Below are positions 1 to 10,659 of a stretch of DNA of 64,000 nucleotides, piece by piece. Numbering within the stretch: position 1 is the stretch's first letter; the number at the start of each line of letters is the position of its first letter. The DNA lies in NCBI RefSeq assembly GCF_002288925.2, contig NW_022097993.1, positions 11,367,443-11,431,442 of the forward strand, written 5' to 3'. The notes under the pieces are model-generated. The model saw only the letters and a list, made by a program, of their open reading frames with translations. It ran no database searches and was not told the DNA's origin. Source of the stretch: Delphinapterus leucas (lineage: Eukaryota > Chordata > Mammalia > Artiodactyla > Monodontidae). Made by a program: the position numbers and the translations under genes.

Positions 1-529
1 GTTTTAAAGACGTGAGATAATTTAACTGACACAATAATCCAGACCCATTTTATTTCAGACACTTCTTTCTTTTTTCAGGTTGGGGGAGGTGGAGGCGTGA
101 GGAGTCACAGGAAGAAAAACACATCTCTCCACTGTTTCCAGCACTTATATCACCACTTAAGTGTTCGGCTGTGGACAGAGAAGGCATTCTTGTTGATGTG
201 GGGACAGTAGCAACTTAGAAATGCCTAAGAGGTTCTGGTCAAAAATCTTGAGAAGGGATTTGTATGTGACATATAAAGGGAATTTTGAGAAAATAAAATT
301 TTAGAAATAATACTTGTGGCAAGGAAACATATCATTAATTAGACTTCAGGGATGTCCCAGCATTGTGCTTCCATTTAAGTGTTAACCAACATTCCCGAAA
401 ACCAGACAGTTGTTAAATTAAATGCAGCCACTAGAAGTTACGTAATGTTGGTTATTTTCCAATCTCAGGAGCATTTTTGCAAAACAATGTTCACCATTGC
501 ACTTCCAAGTATATGCCTTTTTTGCCCAT

Positions 530-1050
530 CTTGTCTTTTTTTTTATTTTGAAAAAAATACAAAACACATAAAGTTGAATATGTCAAACCTCCATGGACCA
601 CACACCCAAGATGGAAGAAAGAAAAAAATTTATAACCGAAGAAGTTTCAAATTCTCTCTCTCTTCCTGTGCCAGAGAGAGCCACTGTCATGATTTTAGTA
701 CTTATGTTTTCAGTCTATATTTTTGCACTTTTACTGCATATGTGGAACCATAAATAATATGTTATTTTGGATATTTAAAACAAATTCTATAGAAGCCATT
801 GTTTGATCTTGTATATAATATTTTGTGCCTTTTTTCCCTACTCAATGTGGTTTTTAATATCCATCCTCTATTAATAGATATATTTAGATCTAGCTCATTC
901 ATTGAACCCTCAGATAGCGTTCTATTGTGTTAATGTATCGGGGTTCGTCAAAGCCCTACTGATGGGTATTTGGTTGCCTCTAGCTTTTCTCTATTATAAA
1001 CAAGGCTGCAATGAACATCTTTATACCTGCCCCTTGTGTGGATATGTTTA
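530..1050 (-). repeat. Old L1 3' region fragment
   Basis: The + strand reads like the antisense of an old mammalian L1/HAL1 3' UTR: a distance-to-target pattern ending in gggtatttggttgcc and aaggctgcaatgaaca, phrases typical of L1 3' ends. It is interrupted on its right by the CHR SINE at 1063-1277. The left boundary is approximate. Confidence 0.55.
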
Positions 1051-1062
1051 TGTGTTTATTTT

Positions 1063-1277
1063 TTTATTTTTAATTTTTTTTGCGGTACGCGGGCCTCTCA
1101 CTGTTGTGGCCTCTCCCGTTGCGGAGCACAGGCTCCGGACACGTAGGCTCAGCGGCCATGGCTCATGGGGCCCAGCCGCTCCGTGGCATGTGGGATCTTC
1201 CTGGACTGGGGCACGAACCCGTGTCCCCTGCCTCGGCAGGCGGACTCTCAATCACTGCGCCACCAGGGAAACCCTGG
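1063..1277 (-). mobile_element. CHR-type tRNA-derived SINE
   Basis: Cetacean CHR SINE in minus orientation. The + strand shows the T-rich tail, then ggtacgcgggcctctcact and so on to ccaccagggaaaccc, which is the reverse complement of the tRNA-like head. TSDs tgtgtttatttt flank it at 1051-1062 and 1278-1289 (12/12). The tRNA-like B box is visible in the head on the minus strand. The insertion lies inside an older L1 fragment. Confidence 0.93.
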
Positions 1278-2894
1278 TGTGTTTATTTTGAATCCTCAAA
1301 CAACAATCTACCCAAAGTATTTCAATTACTAGTTTATTACAGCCTTAAAACATTGTTTTATTTCTACATTTCTATCGTAATCAGTATCTTGTGATTTTAG
1401 ACTAGAGGAAGAGGGAGGCTGTCATATATAATGGACAGACAAAGCCATGTTTTTATTAAGGTGGTGTCTAGATTTGTGGAATATATTTTGGAAATGTAAT
1501 CTTGATTTTATTAATACAAGTATTTTCCTTTATAGCGTACCACCCAAACATATAATGTACCATCAGTTTTGCGCTTACCATACTGTAGGAGAAGCCATTT
1601 TTTTCTACAGATATTGAATTCTAACCATAGTACAAAGAGGAAGAAATTGGTGGAGACATTTAAGGGGCTGATTGCTGTTGGTTTGAAAGAATAAATAAAC
1701 AATTGGCCTCATACAAGTGTTAGGCTGTACAGAGTGACCTTCCTATTACCCATTTGATGGGTGCTAAAAGCCCCAGTGCATTGGTGTGATAGAAAAACTT
1801 ATGCTTAATAAGTTGCATAAAGTAAATGTAGAAATCAAGGAAAGGGTCTAGAAATTACTATAAAAGTCACATCTGCTCAATACCAAAGGTAAGGGGAGGG
1901 GAATATACTTGGAGGAAGAGTAACTATGTTCACAGCTGCTAAGTATTTGAAGCAATGTATACAGGTCTCCATTGAAATGCAGAGCAAGGACCCAACAGAG
2001 GCTTTGGTCCATCTCTGATTGGTACGAAGCGGTGTCTGGGCTTGGAGGAAATCTAAGGGCTCTGTTCCCTTATATAAAACTCTACAAACAAAAGCATTTC
2101 ACACCTGAAGCACAGACACGTATGCTGTTTTTCATAGTTAGAATGGGTGTTCAGTGAGTTATCACTGTGGCTATGAGCTGAAAGACAAGTGATGAGTTTA
2201 CTTAGCTTCAGGAAAGGCTGTCATTTAATTTGACACCTTGGACGCTATTTGAAAGGTCTGGTGGTGTTGAGCCTCCATCTTTTCCCTCTGACAACTGCCC
2301 TAAAAGACACCGCTAATTCCTCAGGAGTCCTTAGATATTCTGTCACCTAGTCCACCGTCTCTATAAAGGAGCAGTTCTCCCCAACTTATCTGCAAACACA
2401 GCATCATCCCCTCACCAGATCCCATCAGTCTCAGGTCGTCAGACTGGTTACTTGGATATCATGGTCTCCATCGCCATTTACCATTAAAAGCCGGTAGTGT
2501 TCCTTGGTGTTTCTTCCTGTATCCCAGTGCTCTTGATACAGGACTTGGCTGCTAACCTAGGAGTGATTTGTGTGTTCATCTTACTGCTGTTTGCATCTGT
2601 TCTGGTGCTTCACTGGAAGGCTGGGTTCCGAATGGTAGGCTGGTTTTGTGATTCTACTCTGCCAGCCGGTGCATCGAGAAGTGATGTGTGATTCAGCAAT
2701 AATTCGCTTATGGGTTGAAATTGTACTTCTGGTTCAATCTTTTATTCTACAAGATGAATTGAGCCTCAACATTATGGTGAGAGAAGCAAAGATGATCAAG
2801 ACCGGGTGTTAAGGATGGTAACAACTAACTATTAATATCAAACAGAGATAAATGATACCTTATGAGAATGAAGAAAGTTTGGAGTGGATGAATA

Positions 2895-3110
2895 GGAAGG
2901 AGCAAAGCATTAGTGAGGGCTTCATATGTGCCAGGTATTGTGGTTCGGGCAAGTTCATCTCATCTCATTTGATTTCAATCCTGCCATCAATTCTCTGTGT
3001 AGACGTCCATTTCACAAATGAGGAAACTGACGCTCAGAGAAATAAAGTGTCTTTCCCAAGGAGACAGAGTTGTTAATGGCACAATCAACTTTTGATGCCA
3101 AAGCAGGATC
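2895..3110 (-). repeat. MIR SINE
   Basis: The + strand carries the reverse complement of the MIR core: tgccaggtattgtg, then tcatttgatttcaatcct, then acaaatgaggaaactgac and gctcagagaaataaag. The family is ancient and diverged. Confidence 0.75.
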
Positions 3111-3117
3111 TTTTTAG

Positions 3118-3345
3118 CACTCAATGGTTCTCCACTCTGGCTGCCAGGTAGAATCACCTCAAGCCCTCTTAAATAATAGCAGTATGGACCACCCCCCACT
3201 CTGCTGCCACCCCAGATCAACCATATACATGGGCTCTGCCCCACATCAGAGTCTCTGGAGATGGAACCTGAGTACTGGTACTTTCTAAAAGCCCTCAGGG
3301 GGTTCCAACGTGCAATTGGAGTTCTGAACCACCAGAGTCCACCAC
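3118..3345. mobile_element. MER5-like non-autonomous hAT element
   Basis: Two arms are near inverted complements: ggttctccactctggctgcc on the left and gcaattggagttctgaacc on the right. The middle matches the familiar MER5A/B pattern (agaatcacctc, agagtctctggagatgg, tactttctaaaagccc). No coding capacity. Confidence 0.75.
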
Positions 3346-4461
3346 AGGTTCAAGCAAAGATCTGAAAGAGCAGCTTGAAGGAGCTTTAAATTGTCACTAC
3401 AGTGACCCAGGAGCAGCATTATAATTTTAAGAACAAAAGTATAGATTCAGCCCAGGTACTAAGTGAGTGTGTATAGGTAGAGGTGATTCTACTCTTCTAG
3501 CAAATGTGGTGCTTATGTTTTTGAGTTTATCATATGCATTATTTACTGGCAGAGTCTTTCTCCTTTTAATTAGAATTCTTACAAATCATTTCATATGGGC
3601 ATTTATATCAGGTACTCTGTAGACTCTTCTGGGTTATTTCTTTGGGCAGGAAGAGGCAACAGTCATGCCACTGGCTTTTTCTAATTCCACTTAAGATTCT
3701 GAAGCAATTAGAAAAGATTTTGAGCCATAAAAAGGGTCCTTAGAGTTTGAAATACACCTGTTTGACAGAATCAAATTTCTCATCATTGAGGTCTTAAGAA
3801 TTCCTAAGTAACATATGTTTCCTAATGAACATAGCAAAACCAGGGCCAGCTGTTTTGTTTCAAGAAATGAATCATCATTTAAATACTTTAAAAGTGCCAC
3901 AACTCTCTTTGCTCAGCTGTCCTAAGTGACAAGCTTTGTGGCTTTCTTTTTTTTTCTCCTTAGTCTGCATGTGTCCAGCAGTAATTGCTTAAAATATAAT
4001 GTGCTCCTTATGGTGGTATAGGAATTCTGCAAGCTATTTGGTTACAGGAAATAATGCTAATGTACTAGCAGTACAATCCAAGACACATAAATGACCTTAT
4101 TGCTGTATAATCAATTTCTGGGATGCCTTTTTAAGAATGTCAAGGTTTTATTTGTTTACTTATTTGCAGGAAATTTCATTTTCAATGGTCAGTCTATAAG
4201 AAGCCCCTACTTTCTGTTGAGACTACCTTTTAGCAGTTTTTTCTGGTTACGGAGGTATGATCTTGTGAATAGATTGGCTGCACTGATTTATAAGGCACAG
4301 AAGTCATATTTTCTTGGATTCATGTCGAAATACCCTGCCCTCAATCATGAGAATTTTTACTGGGTGAATGAATGAAGAGAGAACCCCCAGGCCATGTTCC
4401 TGCAGAGTATTTCCAACCCACTTGCCTCTGTCTGTGGATTTAACGTGCATTTTCCCCCCCT

Positions 4462-4600
4462 TTTTAAATTGAAGTATAGTTGATTTACAACGTTGTGTTA
4501 GTTTCAGGTGTACAGCAAAATGATTCCATTTTACATACATATATATCTATTTTTTCCGATTCTTTTCCTTTATAGGTTATTACCAAACATTGAGTATCGT
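4462..4600 (-). repeat. Cetartiodactyl L1 3' end
   Basis: The + strand reads aattgaagtatagttgattt, then gtgttagtttcaggtgtaca and ggttattaccaaacattgag, the antisense of the cetartiodactyl L1 3' UTR. The insertion is truncated at its 5' end. Confidence 0.8.
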
Positions 4601-5216
4601 TCCTGCATTTTTTTTTCTTGACAATGGCACGTTCCCACTGAATCCAAGGTCATCCCAACTGCAGGATCGAACAGGAGTGAAACATCTTTTTGACCAGGCA
4701 AGGGCATCTGTCATCTTCACAGCTAATATAATTAAACCCGTGAACGATGATGAGAAGGCAGTGCGAATTCGTCAGTATTTTAACTGTAAAGCTATTTTGA
4801 AATAATTATTTGGTTAAACCGAGACTGTACATGATAAAACCCCACCCCAAAATGCTCCCATGATAGTTTATGTTTGGACGCTTAAGAAAACACAAAGACA
4901 GCGAGCCTCAGGCATCGTGTCAAAGGGCCTTTCAGATGGTTTTTGCCGTCTACATGGATCCATGAAACATCTAATTAAAAACCGAAACCTGTGTCCTAAT
5001 TTCATTTACCTGTGACAGCTATTTCCCCTCGATGTGGATGTGTTCGTTCCCTTCCCGTAGTCAGCTACTCAGGGCCTTCTCTTGGAGGCCAGGGAGGCTC
5101 GTGCCCACTGCAGGCTGACTTGGAGCCCACGGGGCAGCGGGACTGCCCTGATGTGTGAATGGGTGTGAGTTGGTGTAAGATGTTTTTACTCAAATTTACT
5201 TCGCAAATTTGATTAC

Positions 5217-5261
5217 CTTCTCTCCTTTTGGGCCACCAGCTCCATGCTCACCAAGGTTTCC
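5217..5261 (-). CDS. Collagen triple-helix exon C (45 bp)
   Basis: Third collagen exon, minus strand, reading GNLGEHGAGGPKGEK, five complete Gly-X-Y triplets (GNL, GEH, GAG, GPK, GEK). The acceptor is tttacctag preceded by a T-rich tract over about 30 bases, and the donor is gtaatc. A length of 45 bp (54 minus one triplet) with a Gly codon first and phase 0 at both ends is a common collagen exon size. It lies 12,485 bp downstream of exon B in gene order. If B and C are adjacent in the mRNA, the helix resumes here after about nine non-repeat residues. The composition is more charged (Glu, His, Lys) than exon A. No further collagen exon was seen between here and the window edge at position 1. 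Confidence 0.88.
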
Positions 5262-5639
5262 CTAGGTAAACATAAAACAAATAAAAAGACAAAAATCCAT
5301 TTATTTTTAATACATTCAGTCCCTAATTAAGCATAGAAATAGTGAGATAACAGCACAGTAACAGCTTTTTATAGATAACATTTTAATCCCGTTTGCCTCT
5401 CTCATGTTCTGTCAAATATTCCTGAAAAGCTCTAACTATTGAGACCCTGCCTATCCTTGCTGTGACATCCCCCCAGGAGGTGATGCTGGAGAAATACACG
5501 TCTCCAGGGGTGAATTAGCAATACTTCAAATTAACGCCCGGCAGCCTCACTCGGTGCCCATCCACTCCACGGATAGGACTGTCTAAGGCTAGCAGTGATA
5601 TCCTTGCTGCTCAGTGTAATGGACATTCCTTTCACTGCC

Positions 5640-6835
5640 CTCTTGGCTGCACTTGGCATGTCGTGACTTGTATCCCACACATTCTCCTGCTTCCTCCTGT
5701 CTCTCTGACCTCTCCTCCCACACCATCTCCTAACTGCTCAAGGTTGGACCTCCTCAGGACTGGGTCCAGCTCTCTTGTTGTGACTCAACATTTGGTCCCA
5801 GATACTCTTATCTGCCCCGCAGCTTAGGCATCATCTACACCAAGAAAGACAAATTTGTAAACCCAGCACACGTCTCCCTTCTGGGTTTTGACCCCTATAT
5901 CTAATTTTCTACTTGACCTATCACTCGTAAATTCTAGAAGAGATTTATATTTGACAAGTTCAAAACCGAATTAACAAATACAGGCGATATAAGTGAGAAA
6001 GATGAGAATATCACATTGTTAACATTTGTTAGTCCAGAAGGGGGAGAATGATAATTAACTTCTTCCTAATATATCTCTGCGGTTTGACTTGTTAAAATGA
6101 GTGGTAATTTCATTGTATAATTGAAAAAAATCAAGGAAAGAAAGTCTGAATTCATCCTCTCCCATCTGTAGAGCTCTTTCTTCTTCCATCTGGGTGTCAT
6201 CGTTAACTCTGCCCTCCTCTGTTCCTTGAGGACAATGTCATCCGGTCTGGTTGCCTCTGTCCCCAAATCTCTTCTCTCCATTCTACTCGCCTTCACTGGG
6301 AAGGCCACCGTCACATCTCTCCAGGATCATTGCAATGGCTCCCTCATTGGCCCTATAATCCGCTCTTCCCCCCTCCCCACCATACGTTCTCTATAGAAGG
6401 TCGGAGAGTGATCTTCAAACGACATTCTGACCTCCTTCCTTCAAAACCTTAGCAGAGTCGTATTAAGGTCTTCTCTCAGCTCTTCAAATGGACCGAGATC
6501 CTTCCCGTCCCTCCCTGTAGTTCCCCACCCTGTCCTCACTTCTTTGTCTGGTTAGCAACCTCTCAACCCTCAGGGCTCAACTATTGAGATAAAACGCTTC
6601 CTGTGGGTCTCCAGACAGGTTCCGCTCATAGGTTCCCATTGGTCATGGTGTTTCTCCTTCATAATACTAACATTGAAAATGTTGTGTTTGTTTAAAAATA
6701 TTTGCACCTCTTGCATTGGCATGTAAGGTCCATGATGGCCTGGAACTGAATGGCCGCCCCATGTCTAGTGTCCTACCTAACGTATAGGAAGCACTCAACA
6801 AGTATTTGTTGAATAAATATGCCAATGATTCTGAC
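5640..6835 (+). repeat. L2 LINE 3' part
   Basis: Diverged L2. Recognisable parts in order: the gatcattgcaatggctccct segment, agagtgatcttcaaacgac, the Phe/Leu-rich ttccttcaaaacctt part, and the 3' end aggaagcactcaacaagtat then ttgttgaataaat. Too decayed to code. Confidence 0.7.
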
Positions 6836-8137
6836 TTACATGTTTTTTTCCCATTAACGTCTTTTTAAATTAAAAATACATATGTTGGTAGAGAAAATTC
6901 AAAGTACAGAAATGTTTAAACAACAAAAATACACAGAGGCACTGGTTCAGATCACTGTTGCTACAGTTTAATATTTTAAATGTGCCTCCATGTTACTCAT
7001 GCTACTCCAATTAAAAATAAATAGTTTATAACTGCTGTTATTACTGGTCTTGTGATATTCTCTCATTTTTCCTACTTAACTTTGATCCGAGATGTCTAAA
7101 TTGAAAATAAAAATGGTCGTCTCAAAACCCCAAGCTATAAATTATTACAGGGACATATTTGAAAATGAGGTATAGCACTCCAAGACTGCTCATTGCAAGA
7201 ATGAGCAGTTAGAAAATGGTAGGTTGTTTGAATGCAATCTGCACAGAAACACAGAAACTCTAGGAATTTCCTGAAAATACTACCACCTGGGCCTGGAGCC
7301 AATGACTATGTACAACCCATCAGAGTCTCTGCCTAGCTCTGCTTATGCTGTGACGTGTGAGGAAGGCGGAACATGCTTTGGTCTAAGACACAAGTTGTTC
7401 AGAGGTGGTCTTTGGATTGGGAGGCCCCATGCTCTTGGCTTGCAGAGCAGAAGAGCACCCAAAGTACATTTGCTGAGAGCATCTCACAGTGTAGCACCTT
7501 GGTTTAGATTCCCCTCCTCCTCTGAACCCCAGCAACCTAAAGGGCATCAGAGATGCTTCAGGGATGAAGAAATGCCTCTGCAGCACCAAGTCATATTATT
7601 CTATCCATAGGCTGTATTGTTCTAAAATCTTGATTTTTCTGGAGGCTTTCCTATGCAGAGAAACAACATGGTATTTACTGCCTAGCAGAGTGCCATATGT
7701 TTGCTTCACTCCATAGCTAGGTCAGGAAACTCATCTAATCAAGGACCCACAGTGGCCTCTGTAGGTGTTCTCCACTCTTGGGCTAACAGTACTCAAGGCA
7801 GAGGCAAACTGGAACTTCAGCTGCATTGATTTGTTGGCATGTGAGATTCTCCTCTCCGCTTTCTCCAAGTTAATTGTACCAGATAATTACTTGGCTCTAC
7901 AGAAATAATGAGACATCGTCCTTGTGTTTCTGGAACCCACGGTTCTGCCTCAGATGTTATTCTAATTTTACCAGGTCATTTTGTGCCTTGCTGCCATGTT
8001 ATCTGAATGGTTCTCATAAACCTTTTGAGTAGCTATAATAGCTGTACCCTCTTGAGTGTGTTTGTTGAAGAGTTTCTATGGTGCAGCGGAGAAGGTTGTT
8101 GTGTGTGCCACTCAGCCTGCACATTTCAGGAATTCTG

Positions 8138-9308
8138 GGGAGACCAAGGTGGCAGAGTAGGAGGAGGCTGAGCTCACCTCCCCCCACGAACACACTGGTA
8201 ACACACCCACATGTGGAGCAACTCTCACTGAAAACAAACTGGAGACTGACACAGAGACTCTTATACAATCAAGACCGTAAGAAGGATCCACACAAAATCT
8301 GGTAGGAAGGGAAGAGAAGCGATCAGGTTGGGACTTGTGCCCATAGTGGGGGACACAGAAGAGAAGGGGGATTACACGGCCTCAGAGGTCCTCCCTGGGA
8401 AGCAAGTGGTTTGAACCACATTTTGGGTGCTCCAGCCCTGGGGTCTGACGTCAGGAGGATGAGTCCCCTTAGCTGGTTTGCAGACCAGTGGCCCTGACAG
8501 CGGGGCTGTAAGAAACCTCGAGTCTGCTTGTGAAGCGTGTGCGCACACTCGCTTACTCCCAAAACAAGGCGGAGGGAGCAGATGAAAGCTACCCAGGACT
8601 CTGGCTGGTTACCTGTGGCCATGCCTGCAGGTTCCCCAGCCCAAGTTGAGCACCTGGACCAGCCCGCTGGCTCTGTGGTGCAGCTCCACACTACAGCAAG
8701 GACTGCCATGGCCAAGGGGGGTGCGCGGTTGTGGGGCAATGGAGCTGCCTTAGACCTGGAACAGCATCTGAGTGGGGGGACAGTGGCCATTGCTGTCACC
8801 CCTGGAGGCAGCAGAGTGGGGGCCTCCCAGAACTCTAACGGTGCCAGGAACACCACAGCCTGCACCTTGACCCACACTGAGCAACCACTCCAGGCCCTCT
8901 TGTTCCAACACTGCTCCCCTCTGGGGCAAGGGTGGTGGTGATGGGAGAGGGGGAAGCACACTCTTGGAGGGAACAGCGCCATCTCAGACCTGACCCTCGC
9001 GGCTTCTGCTCCAGCAGCCAGGAAACTGCCCCCACTCCCCAGTGGGGCGGTGAGGGTCACTAAGCAGAGGAGAAGCCCTGAATCACACCTGGCTCCAGCT
9101 CTAGCACCTCCATCTCCAGCCCCACTTCCTACCAAGGTAAGAGCGGCCAGCACACCCTGGAAGAAGACGTGCCTCAGGCTCAGGTCGGATCCAGCTCTCC
9201 CCGCAAAGCCACTGGGCACATGCAGACTGTAGAAGGAAGCTCCCACAAAAGGACACCCCTTCAAGACCATATAGGTAACTGGTTCACCTAACAGAGAAAG
9301 TTAGCAAA
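8138..9308 (+). promoter_or_regulatory. L1 5' UTR (GC-rich, probable former promoter)
   Basis: GC-rich segment between the L1 5' end and the ORF1 start at 9309. L1 5' UTRs carry an internal promoter; that role is inferred from the family and is probably decayed here. On the minus strand a 315-codon frame (8323-9270) stays open, which I read as a by-product of composition (see findings). Confidence 0.7.
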
Positions 9309-10175
9309 ATGAGAAGACAGAGGAATTTGGTTCAAATGAAACAAAAGAAAACCCCTGAAAAGACAAGTAATTAAATAGAAATAAGTAATTTATCAGATAA
9401 AGAGTTCAAAGCATTAGTAATAAGAATAATAACTGAATTAGAGAAAAGAATAGATGAACACAGTGAGAATTTTAACAAGGAACTAGAAAATATAAAAAAG
9501 AATGAGTCAGAACTGAAGAATACAATAAATGAGTAATAAAGAAACACACTAGAAAGAATGAACAGCAGACCAGGTGATACAGAAGAACATATAAGTAATC
9601 TGGAAGATAGACTATGAAAATCATCCAATCAGAGCAGCAAAAAGAAAAATAAATTCCAAAAAGTGAGAACAGTTTAAGGGACCTCTGAGACAACGTTAAG
9701 CATACCAACATTCATATTATAGAGAACACAGAAGAAGAGAGAGAGAAAGTAGTAAAAAAATGTATTTGATGAAATTATGGCTGAAAAATTCCCAAACCTG
9801 AAGAAGGAAAAAATATCCAGATACAGGAAGCATAGAGGGTCCCAAACAGGATGAACTCAAATAGACACACACCAAGACATATCATAATTAAAATGGCAAA
9901 AGTTAAAGAGAGAATTCTAAAGGTAGCAAGAGAAAAACAAAGAATCATATACAAGGCAACCCCCATAAGGCTATCAACTGATTTTACTGCAGAAACTTTG
10001 CAGGCCAAAAGGGAAAGTGCTGAAAGTGAAAAACCTATAATCTAGAATAATCTACCCAGCAAGGTTATTATTTAGAATTGAAGGAGAGATAAAGAACTTC
10101 TCAGACAAGAAAAAACTAAAAATGTTCATCAATACTAAACTTGCCCTAAAAGAAATGTTAAAGGGTCATCTCTAG
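9309..10175 (+). pseudogene. L1 ORF1 remnant
   Basis: Starts MRRQRNLVQMKQKKTPEK, the L1 ORF1p N terminus, and ends with a KEMLKGHL-stop segment typical of the ORF1p C terminus. An early stop (caagtaattaaatag) and frameshifts split it. The central part reads like a coiled-coil region (Glu/Lys/Asn-rich), then the RNA-binding domain remnant at about 9851-10045 (RHIIIKMAKVKERILKVARE). It is a nucleic-acid chaperone in intact L1 and non-functional here. Confidence 0.88.
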
Positions 10176-10659
10176 GTGGAAAAGAAAAGGCTACAGTAAG
10201 AAGGAAGAATCTACAGGAAAGGAAAAATCCCACCAGTAAAGGTAAATATATAGTAATGGCTGTGAATCAACAACTTAAATAAGCTAGTACAAAGATTAAA
10301 AGAAAAGAATTGTAAAATCAACTACAATAAACAGTGAAGGGATCAACATGAAGATGGAAACTATGACCTTAAAAACACAAAATGTGGGGGGAGAATAAAA
10401 AATGTAGGTCTTTTAGAATGTGACTGAACTTAAACGACTATCAGTTTAAAACAAGTAGAAATAGCTATAGGTCATTACATATATGTAACAACAAATCAAA
10501 AACCTAAAACAGATACACAAAAAACTAGAGAGAAAGGAACACAAGCATACCACTAAAGAAAATCATCAAACCACAAGGGAAGAAACTACAATAACAAAAG
10601 AACAGAGAAGAATTACAAAAACAACCAGAAAACAAGTAACAAAACAGCAGTAAGTACAT

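Larger units (their letters stand above)
1..5216 (-). other. Intron 3' of exon C, otherwise no gene seen
   Basis: Presumed intron following exon C in minus-strand gene order. Recognisable contents are an old L1 3' fragment, a CHR SINE, a MIR, a MER5-like hAT element and an L1 3' end, listed separately. In 1-530, 1390-2880, 3350-4460 and 4600-5216 I see only AT-rich unique sequence with no coding or RNA signal. The 71-codon open frame at 4590-4805 (+) has no recognisable domain or splice context. Confidence 0.6.
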
